A DNA stretch of 64,000 nucleotides from Warburgia ugandensis (lineage: Eukaryota > Streptophyta > Magnoliopsida > Canellales > Canellaceae). This document shows, piece after piece, positions 49,001 through 59,649 of this stretch. The notes beneath the pieces were generated by a model. It was not told where the DNA came from and ran no database searches. It was given only the letters and a program-made list of their open reading frames with translations. The DNA lies in the NCBI GenBank assembly GCA_035236585.1, contig CP141132.1:41667880-41731879 (forward strand), in the 5' to 3' direction. Made by a program: the position numbers and the translations under genes. Positions within the stretch are counted from its first letter, which is position 1, and the number at the start of each line of letters is the position of its first letter.

Positions 49001-50842
49001 AGCCAATTTAACATAAGAGGAGCTGTATAGACTTAAGATGGAATAAGCTATCCTAAATTAGTAAAACATTTACTGGTTGAATAATAATAAGAGCATAAAA
49101 GGTTAGTAAATTATCTAATCCTAATAAAAATTGCAAATAAGATAAGAAAAATCAAACAAGATCCAAGAGAGATCTTGAAAGATCACAAACAAAAAGAAAA
49201 TAAATATAATATAGATTGTAGTATTTTTTTATGATTTTACTTATAGTGTAGATTGTGAACTTAGAAGGTTTGAAACCTTAATCATATATGATTCAAGGAA
49301 AGTTAGGGCATCCCTCATAGGATAACCCAAATACATATAGAAAGAATACTTATATAGAGGAATAACTTTATATGTATGGTTTGATAGATGCATGAATCAA
49401 GATCATGATAAACAATATGGAGTGAATACCACTTGAGATGTATGAATCAAGACCATGATACCACTTTGAGGTAGGTGGATGTACAAGAATGTATTAAGGA
49501 TTGATGTGTATACATATATGAACTTTTGTATAGAATTATAGACTTTGATGATATAAGTATACTTGGTACCCTAGCATATTCATGATCCAATCATATGATC
49601 TAACTATGTGATCCAAACCCATGATCCAATTCAACTAATCAAATCTAATGATCTAATCAAATAAGGTGAAAGTAATGAAATATGTAGACTAAGGAAACCC
49701 TAAGAATAGGACATAGAAAATATTCCAGCCTTAGTTAAACAGACACATCGTCTGATATGTAAAATGTATTTTATATACAAGCATGGTAGCTTGTGATTTA
49801 GTTTTACACAATCCTAGGTCTAAAGATGCTATGTTAGAGAAGTCATGAGGGTTTGGCCACCTGCTTCTTGAAACTTATATGATGAATACCATGCCCAAAG
49901 AGAGGCTAAACGTCAGATGGGGCAATCATGGGAAGGCCACCACTATGATAGCCATGGTTCCCCTATGCGAACATGGACTTTGTTATTTCTATAGTTGGTA
50001 TCAGTGGATTATTATGCAATTATCTAGGTGAATTGTACGGATTTAGACTGTGGCATAGTAGTCCTTGAGTATTTTGCATTATGATGCATATATGATATGC
50101 ATAGTGTAATGCCATGGCATGATGAAATGCCACTACATGAGTTCCTAGAAAGAAAATCCTCGTATGAGAAGTGGCTGAATATGGGCCTCCTAAATGGAGT
50201 ATATAGCCAGGGGAAGGAACAAGTTTTGAGCAATTTTCACTATGTTAATGGATTTATCCTATACTACATATAAAACTTATATACTTTATGTTGAGATAAC
50301 TCATGAGTAGATAACTTTGATGGAATGATGACTGAGGTATGTATTCTTATATTAGTGAAGTAGTATATTTTTGTATCCCCTACCAAGCATAGGTTGCTGA
50401 GATATTGTAAATGTTTAAATGTTTACAATATCTCAGAAATAGAGAAGGAGAAGTAGGAGCTTAAGATGGTAGAAGACTTGAAGAGAATAATCAATCAGCG
50501 TGTGTCCCTTGAAGACATGTAATTTTTATTTGAGAGCATTGTATTGTATTGAGAGTTTTTAATGTAAGGTGAGGTTTGAAATTTGGATTATGTAATTTGG
50601 ACAATGGTTTGTAATTCTAATACGAGGGTTGTGTAAGAGTGAACTCTAGATGATTCTTGGTATTCAATAAAATTTTATTTTATACAAAATTTCTATGTGT
50701 ATTATGTACCTTGAGGTGAGGCTTGGGTTTTGTTACAAACGAATTTTAAAGAAAAGAACTTTTGCTGTATTGTTTGCAAAATTGTTTTACCATTAAGGCC
50801 CCTGCCTTTGAAAAATGTATTACAAAAACCCAGGTCATCACA
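46087..50842 (+). mobile_element. Solo LTR A2, 4,756 bp
   Basis: Starts TGTAACACCCC, ends AAAACCCAGGTCATCACA, flanked by the perfect 5-bp duplication CATAC. Its 5' half aligns with LTR A1 at 4254. It contains no coding sequence and no primer-binding site or polypurine tract, so it is a true solo LTR, unusually long for a plant LTR. A moderately GC-rich patch lies at 47340-47500 and the 15-bp conserved inverted repeat at 50397-50436. Confidence 0.92.
50397..50436. promoter_or_regulatory. Conserved LTR inverted repeat in LTR A2 (perfect 15-bp stem)
   Basis: CTGAGATATTGTAAA pairs perfectly with TTTACAATATCTCAG; loop tgtttaaatg. The leader ccctaccaagcataggttg matches that of LTR H. Compared with LTR H, the stem has a C-G pair replaced by T-A, i.e. 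a compensatory change. About 405-445 bp before the LTR end. Confidence 0.85.
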
Positions 50843-51377
50843 CATACTGTTACAAAATTTCAAACTAAAGACATATGCATATTGTTACAAAAGAGCCTAT
50901 TTATTATTCTTCCTTTTCTTAAATCAACACATGAGAACAAAATTCAAAATTATTGAAATAGCCTTATAAAGTTATAAAGGGGCTCCCATGAAATTGCAAA
51001 AACAACCTTATAAATTTGTCAGAATGGATCTTAGAAAATTCTGTAATAGAATAGAAACTACAGAAACACCCTTTTGAAAACTAAATTTTTTTAAAAAATG
51101 ACTCTATAGTATTTTTACAAAAAAAATGCAAAATTATAGTAGTGTCCTTCCATAATTCTCCCTCTTCTTAGTAGGTCCCTATGAATATTGCAACCATATA
51201 GTATTGTTCAAAAGAAAAATATGTGTGGCCCAATACTCTGTTCTTTTCATCTTACTCACTCTTTTAAATAAGATAAGAGTAATCTTTATATATAAACTTC
51301 AAAGAGATGTAATATTAATATAAGAGATTAATACGAAAAAGATGAAATATAAGAATATTCAGCATAAGAAAAGAACA
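50843..51377 (-). mobile_element. Degenerate interior of element J, second part
   Basis: Begins with the right CATAC duplication. The segment ctaaagacatatgcatattgttac (50865-50888) nearly repeats the bases left of LTR A2 (46066-46087 and on), so a short tandem duplication already existed at the insertion site. No protein similarity seen. Confidence 0.4.
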
Positions 51378-51390
51378 AAGTGATACCAAT
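51378..51390 (-). other. Primer-binding site of element J, minus strand
   Basis: Read on the minus strand: ...CAAGTTTACA (LTR end) then AT and TTGGTATCACTT, an initiator-Met-type primer-binding site. This fixes the orientation of element J and the inner end of its 5' LTR at 51391. Confidence 0.7.
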
Positions 51391-51547
51391 TGTAAACTTG
51401 TTTATTTCACTTTAGCTAAAAATTTTGAAAAAAATACTTATCTCTGGTCTTGATAGCATGTTTGTTGTTGAATTTGAATATTCAATCTTTATATTTGGAT
51501 GGAGAAAGCTCTAGCTTTTTAGCAAGTCTTTATGAAAGAGTTGACGG
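51391..51547 (-). mobile_element. LTR J, upper copy, first segment
   Basis: Starts (plus view) TGTAAACTTG next to the primer-binding site and matches 43808-43965. Interrupted at 51548 by the SIRE-like LTR; the rest follows at 53887. Confidence 0.65.
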
Positions 51548-52647
51548 TGTTGACATAAGCTTCCTTGTTTGATGATAACAAACCACCAAATTGTATGTTT
51601 CTAATATATTTTTGAGTGTGGATGATATTATAGCAGTTTAGAAAGATGAAAGGGTCCAATTTGATAAGTTCTTTAATCAAAGGCATTAGTATTAGAATAT
51701 GAGCTTTCTTGAACTTGGTTCTAATTAGCTAACTAGACTTAATTTGGTTAAGCTTCTTAGTCTAGTTGGTTGGTTCTACTTCAGCCAACTTAAATATCAA
51801 ATAGTCAACTAAATTGGATAACGAACTAGCTAACTTATAGAAGTAACAATAGATGCATTTTTTTGGAATCGAGCTAAATGTTTATTGAAAATTGAGCTAT
51901 TTTCAAATTTTCAAATATTAAAAACCTCAATTTTAGCTGAGTCATTGAAGCCAAGGTGAAGTTGGAATTGAAATTGAAGAGCTCACATGTTTTTCACTTA
52001 GGTATTGATTAGCCAACTAGCAAGGATATTCAAGTTGACTAATTCATTCTAGCACTTGAATAATTTTTTTGAAATCTAGTCAACTAAAATTAAAGATCAA
52101 ACCCACTAGAGTTCATTGCTTGTCAAAAGTTTTTGTTTGAGAAATTAGAAGACTAATTCCATTTTACCTATCTGTTAAAGTGGAAATGAAGTAGGCTTCA
52201 TTTTTGGGCAAAAATTTATGCAATTAAGCTTAAAGGAAAGCCATGCATCCTTCAAAGGTGAACTTTTAGAATTATTACAGAAGGAATCTAGTGAACTGGA
52301 CATTTTTGAATTGAGATAGTATATTAGGGTCATTTGAAAAGAAGAACAAAAAAGTTGAAAAACAAATTTTAGAGCATGCAAGTTATATACTCAGGAAAGC
52401 TTCTCAAGGTACTAGGCAAATACTTTCTATTTTTTGTATTTGAAAATCTCTCTATATTTGTATTTGTGTTGAATGGACTGAGGGAGAACTTTTTCATGAA
52501 ATGTTTTTGTATTTGAGAGAATATTGTGGCTCTTTTATTATTGATAATTTTAAAAGTGTTTGTATGAATGTTGAGTCTATGCAAGTGCTCTAATCATGTT
52601 TATAGCCAGCACATTATGAACTAGTGTATAACATCTTGTTGGAATTA

Positions 52648-52655
52648 GTTGAAGC
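52648..52655 (+). repeat. Target-site duplication GTTGAAGC (left) of hAT-like element
   Basis: Eight bases, perfectly repeated at 53678-53685 on the other side. Confidence 0.9.
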
Positions 52656-53677
52656 CTATGTAGTTAAAGGCATAACTAGGCACAAGGCAGAAGTTGTGTG
52701 CCTGGGAGGGGGCAAGTCGCATTGGAATAGAGGCAAAAGTGCCTAGGTGCACCTAGAGCCTCCTTTCAAGCACGCCGCAAACTTCAGGAATAGTTGATAA
52801 ACTGATAAGCTATAAACATTGATTTTTTATTTTTTTTTCATCTTCCAACCCTATTTTTGCTATTCCAAAGGGTTGAGATGGTGAAAATGACCATTCCTCT
52901 TCAATCTTTCACAAATCTAAGCAAAAAAAGATATGGATTAATGAATCTTACCATTTTTTTACCGTTTCTATTAGAAAAACATAAAAAATGGTACTAGATT
53001 TTCAAATGTTTTGTTTTTTGTTTAATTTTTTTCATAAATCTTGATAGGTTCTTATTATATATGTATAAAAAAACATTCCATTTGAGTTTATTTTTAGTTT
53101 TTTTGGAAAATATCAATTACAAAATATTTAAAATTTTTCATTTTTTGTATTTCTTCATTAAAACATATTTCTAACCACATATATAGCTTTTCCATGCTTG
53201 TGTCTTCATGTGTGATATTTTTTTCATGGTTTTTAATTTGTATTTTAGGGTTATTTTTTGTAATTTTTCCTAAAATAATAGTTACAAAAATTGGAAATAT
53301 TTTTTTTATACTTATTAGTTAAAACGTATTCCTCTCCATATATATAGCTTTCCCATGCTTGTGTCTTCATGTGTGATATAATTTTCATGCTGTTTGTGTA
53401 TTTTAGAATTATTTTTTAATTTTTTCAAAAATAATAGTTACAAAAATTATTTTTTTTTATATTTATTAGTTAAAACATATTTCTATCATCATAGAATTAT
53501 GTTTCTATGTTTTCATACTTTTTTTAAGGATTTTTTATGATTTTTAGTATTTTAGCTATTTTTTAATTATTAAATATGTAATTTTGCACCTTGTGCTTCA
53601 GGCGCACGCCTAGGTGGACCCCAGGCTCCAGGCGTACCCCTTGCGCCTAGGTTCCCCTCACACCTTTATATACATAG
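52656..53677. mobile_element. Non-autonomous hAT-like DNA transposon, 1,022 bp
   Basis: Perfect 8-bp target-site duplication GTTGAAGC on both sides. Terminal inverted repeats: left CTATGTAGTTAAAGG, right (complement) CTATGTATATAAAGG, 13 of 15 identical. The subterminal regions on both sides are GC-rich and carry many copies of a gcctagg / aggcgc motif in both orientations, the usual transposase-binding layout of hAT elements. The interior is AT-rich with no coding frame, so it depended on a transposase made elsewhere. It sits in the SIRE-like LTR. The hAT assignment rests on the 8-bp duplication and subterminal repeats; the terminal sequence is not the common CAGGG type. Confidence 0.82.
53160..53490 (+). 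repeat. Tandem duplication, about 160 bp, inside the hAT-like element
   Basis: Two units begin at 53160 and 53322 with aaaac(a/g)tatt.ct then atatatagcttt.ccatgctt and gtgtcttcatgtgtgata. Both end in aataatagttacaaaaatt. A third, broken start follows at about 53472. Confidence 0.88.
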
Positions 53678-53886
53678 GTTGAAGCTGGTGGTAGGGAATT
53701 CCTTAAGAGAGTGGACGTAGGCACCTTGGTTGGCTAGCTAAACCATTATAAAATCTCTTTGTCTATTTTCTTATTGTATGCTAAGAGAGATACCATTTTT
53801 GAAACTTGTCTTTTTGTTTTGAGCACAAACTTGCAAAATGTTTGAAACTTAGATTTTAGCCCAATTCACCCATCCTCTTGGGACCT

Positions 53887-54200
53887 AAAAAATGGAATCC
53901 GAAAGTCTAGCTTCTTCAGGCTTCTCCAAGTCTTTTGGCTTTACATGCATGCTCCTATCAAGCATACATATATGTATAAGTGCAGTGGGAGGAGACTTTG
54001 AGAAACTTTTCCAAAAGGTCTCACTTATGATGTCTCCTTTACAACTAGGACCAATTGTAATAGATTATTTCAATCACTTGACTCTTTTATTACCACTTTG
54101 GATTTTCAAATAAATTAAACTTCTAAAGAATAAATGTGGAAAACATGATGTGGGGGCCACATTATGAGTTTGTTTTAAAAAATCTAATAGAGATTACTTA
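53887..54200 (-). mobile_element. LTR J, upper copy, second segment
   Basis: Resumes LTR J after the SIRE-like LTR: atcaagcatacatatatgtataagtgc (53956-53982) and the cacttttacaactagg-type block match 44040-44130. Similarity ends near 54200, where the outer (5') end of element J should be. Confidence 0.6.
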
Positions 54201-57200
54201 ATATCCTAAAAAAGCTTAAAAAAGCTTCATGATTAGTGATGGGCTATTGAAATTGAAATGAAGATATAATAATAGGATAGACTGTGTCATGTAAAATTAG
54301 ACCAATCTCCGTATTTAGTGCTATGCATGGTTCCTTAGTAACCTCTAGTTTGATTACTGAAACTATTGAAAATGAATCTACTAATGAAGGTTACAAATTC
54401 TATCAAGAGGAAGAAACTTATAATGTCTTTGCTACTGAGGTTATTTTGTCCTTTTAGCATTACTAATGAAATATCCTTCATTATTTTACTTAAAATGTAA
54501 TAAAGTGAACTTATTTTGTTCCCACTTTGGAACCAGTTGAACTTTTCATGGAGTTCTCAGTGTCCTTCCTTCATTGCTAGGAGATTTCCTCCCTAAAATT
54601 TGTGAACCTTTACCCCTTAATTTGGGAGCCAGTTGAACCGAAGATATCTTCATTAAAATTGATTCTTGTCATGTGCCTTTTAGCTAGTAGTATTGAGATG
54701 ATCTAAAATCACATAAAATTATTCTCAATGTTAAACGACTCATTTAGCCCTCTATTTTGTAATTTTCCTAGGGTAATAACATATACCCAAATAGAGAATT
54801 TTTCTTTGAACTAATTTGAATTGATAATATAGGATACACGCATGCCCTGGAGACACCAAGTCTTCTTTTTATAGAATTTGTTTTGCTAATGCAGAATTTT
54901 CTAGTTCAAGTTTGAGATTCAAGATGATAGAACTCTTGGAAGCCTACTTAACATTAGTGGCAGAGGAAATAGCAGAATTTTGTGTCATGCAAAGCGCTAA
55001 GGAGGCATTCTGTCTTCTATTAGCTTGTTCCGTAATTGTAATTAAAGCATCTACCACAAAGAATTTTGTGTCTCATTTTGTACAAGTTTCTTTTAATTTG
55101 GGTAAATCTGTTGCTAGATGGAGGGGAGAGAGAGCGGCTGGAGGAGGGGATAAATGGAAAAGTAGAGGTACATGGGGAGGACCACTACCACGTTCAAAAG
55201 CAAACTGTATCAGTTTGGGATGGCCACTACCACAATGATGAGTGCACTACAAGCATCATCTATCACACTCCCCCTCAACCTCTCTCCACTCGTCAAATGA
55301 GTGCACCAGTTAATTTAACTTGGGACATATTTGTGTGATGTGATAAAAATGCAAGAGCTTAAGGCCATCTGCCATTCGAAATCATAAGCTAGTTTTGATG
55401 TTTACTAAATGATGTTGTTATGAATAACAAGAAAGGGGGACTGAACTTTGTTCAGCAGAGATGACTGAATTAGAGGAAACAGAAAGAAAGGTACACGAGT
55501 AAGTATAGGGATATAGAAGAACGAGGTTCGGAAAGAGGGTGGACGCTGTGAGGCAATGGACCACAATTTGTAGAAAGCTGAGGAAAAATGAGGGAAAGAG
55601 ATAAGTGATGCACATGTGGGCGAGTTTGATTAAAATAATGGAAAGTGTATGCCCTAATTTTGATTTTTGTAAAGGTAAATAATATTGCCACCCATCTTTC
55701 AGGTACTCGCCATTCATCTCTTTCCTCCAGAAATTTTGTATTTTAGACTCCTACATAATATAAAAGGCTTTTTACATCAGATAGATCTTGCTAGAGTCCT
55801 AAAAACCCATGTCTAGTTCTTCCAAGAAATGCGTCAATGAGTTGTTATTCGGTTGTTCTCAACTTCTAAAATTGTCCCATGCGATTATGCGATTTTAATT
55901 GATGAAACAAATCAATTGTTGCAAGTCAGTCAGCTTCCTTTCATCATGTGGTAAGGTCAGCTGTTTCCCAGGCTGATTCTTTAGCTAAACGATGTGGTAT
56001 TTGATACAACTTCGTTACTGCTGAGTCTATTGCCTTTTTATTTCATGTAATCGGACTTACCGGTATGAACTTTATTTTCCTACTAATAAAACACATCAAC
56101 AATTGCACCGAAGCTGGCTACGTAGTTGTGGCGGACGAAGTCTCTCACGTGGGTCACCAGGCTGTACTGTGCATAAAGTTTGAGTGTAACTTTCACTAAA
56201 ATAAAGCACAGCAACCGGGGCTAATGGAATGGACAAACTTAAGTGGAATTCTCTCTGACGGGAGGTGGTACGTGCACCCATGTTTTGATAGGTAGACACC
56301 TCTACTTTTAACTTCTGACAAACAGTCCGTCAAAAGGCTGCACCCATCCGTTAAAAAAGTTTACAGTGCAATAAGGCTCTCAATTTACAAACGTTTTTCC
56401 CACAAAGTAACAGCTTTAAATATCAGGTTTTTTGCCCTTTTTCGTTTTTTCTAGTGATAGACAAACACACCCGTGAAGAGTCTCCTGAGCAGGGTTTGAC
56501 CCTTACCTGTAGCCACTGCACTAGAAGGCACTGCTGCAAGGTTTTTGCTATTTCATTTCTGGAGATAGTTTCGATATATACACTCTCTTGCTTTCTTTCT
56601 TTTTGGTTACAATTGTATTATTGTAACCAAAAAATAGGTTCTATAGGAATTTAGTGAACTTTGCATGGATCATTTGGTACCAGGACTCATATTCCAAACC
56701 ATATTTTGTGTATGACTGGCCTGGATGGTTTCTGATCCTGGGTGTTCATCTGCGGAAACTCCCATCAGATAGACCATGCCAGCAAGATCTCATACAACTT
56801 TTGTTTAAATCCTTTTTAACAAATAGTAGTGGCGGTCAGGAATATCAAATGGAAGTGACATCCAGTTTCTTGCCTATCCGAGATGTGTCCCAAAGACCTA
56901 GACAAGTTTGATTCCAAATTCTAGGCCTGGCGACGTTGTGCTTCTACAAAAGCTGCGAGCTCTAACGTGAAACGTAAAGTTTATGATCCTGACATGGATG
57001 AATGCATTAGAAAGCTCAGCTGTTGAGGACAGGAGACATGTAAAATCATGTCGACTGGACAATCTCAACCATTCAACGGATAGACCGTTTAAGTAGTTGG
57101 AGTGGACAATTTAACAAACCTTTTTAACCACCCATCTACAGTCAGCAAAGTCAGCCTTCAAATAGTGGTTAGGAAATCTGATGGACGACGTCTTTCAGTG

Positions 57201-57898
57201 TAATAATATATTTCCTAATGGATTCCAGTATTTTATTGGAAACTTTACGCCCATGTGTACCGGATTATGTTAAAGTGGCTAATACGGAAAAGTAAGCCTA
57301 AGAAGGTATCTTTCCCTCCAGAAGACCAAAAACTTCTATTGGCTTTCTATAAAATAAAATAGTTCAAAGGACAGAACTTTGTGCAATCATATCCGTAGTG
57401 TAGGAATGTGAGAGGAGCTTTTTGACACTCGATCATTTCATCCCTTGATTTATAGGCTGCAGAGTTCAATAATTGGTGCTAGCAGCCTTTGATCGATGAC
57501 TGATGACTGGAGGAAAACATGCAGACGGTTTTGATTATATTGTAATGTTTGCCGCATACCACATGGACGGCAAAAAGTGCGTGTGGCCCAGTTTGCTGAG
57601 GATTCCATCGAAGCTCTCTCGGACGGTGCCATTCCAGATTTAGTGTGATGCTCATATCTCTAGGCCAACATGGGCCTATCTTGGCAAGCAGAAGCTTAAT
57701 TATACATACCACAGAACTTGTGGGTCACAAAAGGGCGAACCGCATGTTTTTTTTGCGATGCCCAAAAGATAGAGTCCAGCTAAAACTCAATTCTGTGCAT
57801 TTTGTTGGTGGAATCCTAAACGATAAAGGCGAAATCAGCAGCATTCAAGTGATGTAAAAGGGTCCCCTGTACGATTAACGGGTTTGACCAGGCAACAT
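54201..57898. other. Unassigned, less repetitive region
   Basis: Base composition is more balanced than to the left and no LTR features are seen. A 108-codon open stretch (54912-55235, MRFKMIELLEAYLTLVAEE..) has protein-like composition in its first 65 residues and then runs into a purine-rich tail. I do not recognise it. The rest has only short frames. A 14-bp hairpin is at 56600-56633. It may be low-copy intergenic DNA or a decayed gene. Confidence 0.4.
56600..56633. other. Perfect 14-bp inverted repeat
   Basis: TTTTTGGTTACAAT and ATTGTAACCAAAAA separated by 6 nt (tgtatt). Not next to any recognised gene. It could be part of a small MITE whose outer ends are lost. Confidence 0.75.
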
Positions 57899-57906
57899 GG
57901 CACATG

Positions 57907-58353
57907 TAAGCTTGGTAATTTAGGTTGGCAGGTTGTGTAGTATATGGGTCAACACGAACACAACCAGCTTAATAATTGTATCAAGAACCAATGACTCGAA
58001 CACGAGTCGATACAACACGACTCATGTAACACGATTAAATAAATATAAAATAACTAATATAGCACGGTTTCTGAAGAACCGTCCCATATTACTATAGTAA
58101 TATAGGACTGTTTCTGATGAACTGTCCTATATTTTCAACCCAATTGGTTAACAGCTTGTGGGTTAGATGGGTCAACACAACTAATTAATAGGTCACGTGT
58201 CAAATAGGTCAACATTGATTGACCTAAACATGACATGATTTTTTGCGTGTCACCCGAAAATGACACAATCATGATAAGACTTGACCCTAACTCGCTAAAT
58301 CCGTGTCAGGTTTGAGTTGTGTTATCGTATCGTGTCATATTTTGCCACCCCTA
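57907..58353. mobile_element. hAT-type MITE, 447 bp
   Basis: The right end ..TTTTGCCACCCCTA is the classic hAT terminus (TAGGGGTGGCAAAA on the other strand). The left end TAAGCTTGGTAA matches it at 8 of 12 positions. Flanks are ggcacatg and ggaacatg, an 8-bp duplication with one change. The interior has many acacgac / gggtcaacac motifs in both orientations and an 18-bp perfect palindrome (ATATTACTATAGTAATAT, 58086-58103). No coding capacity. Confidence 0.72.
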
Positions 58354-59649
58354 GGAACATGTGCTTCCAAGAAGTGTCGGCTTTGAAAATGCATGAAAAT
58401 GACTTAAAATATTTATAGACTACATCATAGGTAGAGGAGATAACCTAAAACATCTATGTCAATTGATTATCATAACCTTCCACTAATAACCTAAAATATC
58501 TATTTCAATTGATTATCATAACCTTCCACCAATTAAGATTTTTTCACTCTATTAATTAAGATTTTTTCCACTCCATTAATGTTTGAGTCTTGGTAAGAGT
58601 CTACATCCAAGGATATTCAAAGAATTTGACGCCTCATTTTTCATGTATGGCGATTCCTTTTGGAAGATCTCAACTCACATTGTTCGGAATGGCTTAGATA
58701 ATTTGGACAACAAATTCAAAACCATTGGATAAATTTAGCAATTTTAGTTCAAATGAGAGTCAGGGCCTTCAATTTTGATGTTTTTTTTTTGCAAAAACAT
58801 CAAAATGCATTGCTTTCTCTAAGGATTACACCTTTTCGGTATGTCAAACAAGATGAATGACATAGATTTTTCAAAAAGAATTACCATAAGTGAAAAAATG
58901 GGCCGTCAAACATCTTTGGAAGCCCTTGAAGAAATGAGTCTTACCCCCACTTACGATGTACTACCCCATGTTTGAACTTCTTTTTGAGCTATTTGTTTTG
59001 TGCTTTAGAAATAGTACCAATTAGGATCATCCAAGGGTAAAAATATTGGTGCATGCCCTTCTAAGATTAGCCAACATGATGAATACTTTGAATCACCAGA
59101 ATTCATGGCCCCAGATCTGAAATTTATCTTCATAGGTCATTCGACCCTTTGTAGTCCACCCCTTCTCTAAATTCAGCATATGCAGGAGCTTTGTGCACTA
59201 GGCTGCTTGTAATAGCGATAATAAGTATAGATTCAAGTGGGCATCATTATAAGAGAACAGGTGGGACATCAGCTTTCCATGGTTCTCATCATGGACTTAA
59301 TATTTGCAAACTTTTCCTATACATACACTAATACATTGGTTTTAACATTCTTTCAAAATAAAAGGTTAGGGACTTGAGAGAATAGAATCCAAGGAAAGAG
59401 AATGTTAGATGTCAGGAAAAGTGAAGGTTGAGGTTGAGTTACCTCTTACCTTTGTGTCCTCTCCTTCTGAGGAGAGAGAATTGCGAGACTATCTTTGGAA
59501 ACCTATAACTTCAAGTAGGCTTATATTTTTGAAGATTCAAATCATTCGACCTAGTCATGAGTTAGATGTTCATGCTCCACAAATTTTATCGAATGAATGA
59601 TCTACAAAAGCCATGATTTCTCGTGTTTTGAAAAATCCTATCCATTAAA
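58354..59649. other. Unassigned region with a compound tandem duplication
   Basis: No gene recognised. The only clear structure is the duplication at 58442-58580. A short open frame at 59409-59597 has no recognisable similarity. Confidence 0.45.
58442..58580 (+). repeat. Compound tandem duplication: 46 bp twice, then 23 bp twice
   Basis: The unit aacctaaaacatctatgtca.. at 58442 is repeated at 58488 with few changes. It is followed by taagattttttcactctattaat (58534), repeated at 58557. Confidence 0.88.

Larger units (their letters stand above)
51548..53886 (+). mobile_element. SIRE-like (Ty1/copia) LTR, solo or truncated
   Basis: Opens TGTTGACATAAGC..TTTGATGATAACAAA, and near the right edge has CAATTCACCCATCCTCTTGGGACC; both are typical of SIRE-group copia LTR ends. 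Copy 1 of LTR J (43965-43985) lacks it, which gives an empty-site comparison. No clean target-site duplication: gacgg is on the left, nothing matching on the right, so the right end is imprecise. It contains the hAT-like element at 52656-53677, so its own length is about 1.3 kb. Confidence 0.65.

Noticed and set aside
54912-55110. IST1-like (Vps4 regulator) domain
   Set aside because: A vague resemblance in helix pattern only; the conserved residues of the family are not there.
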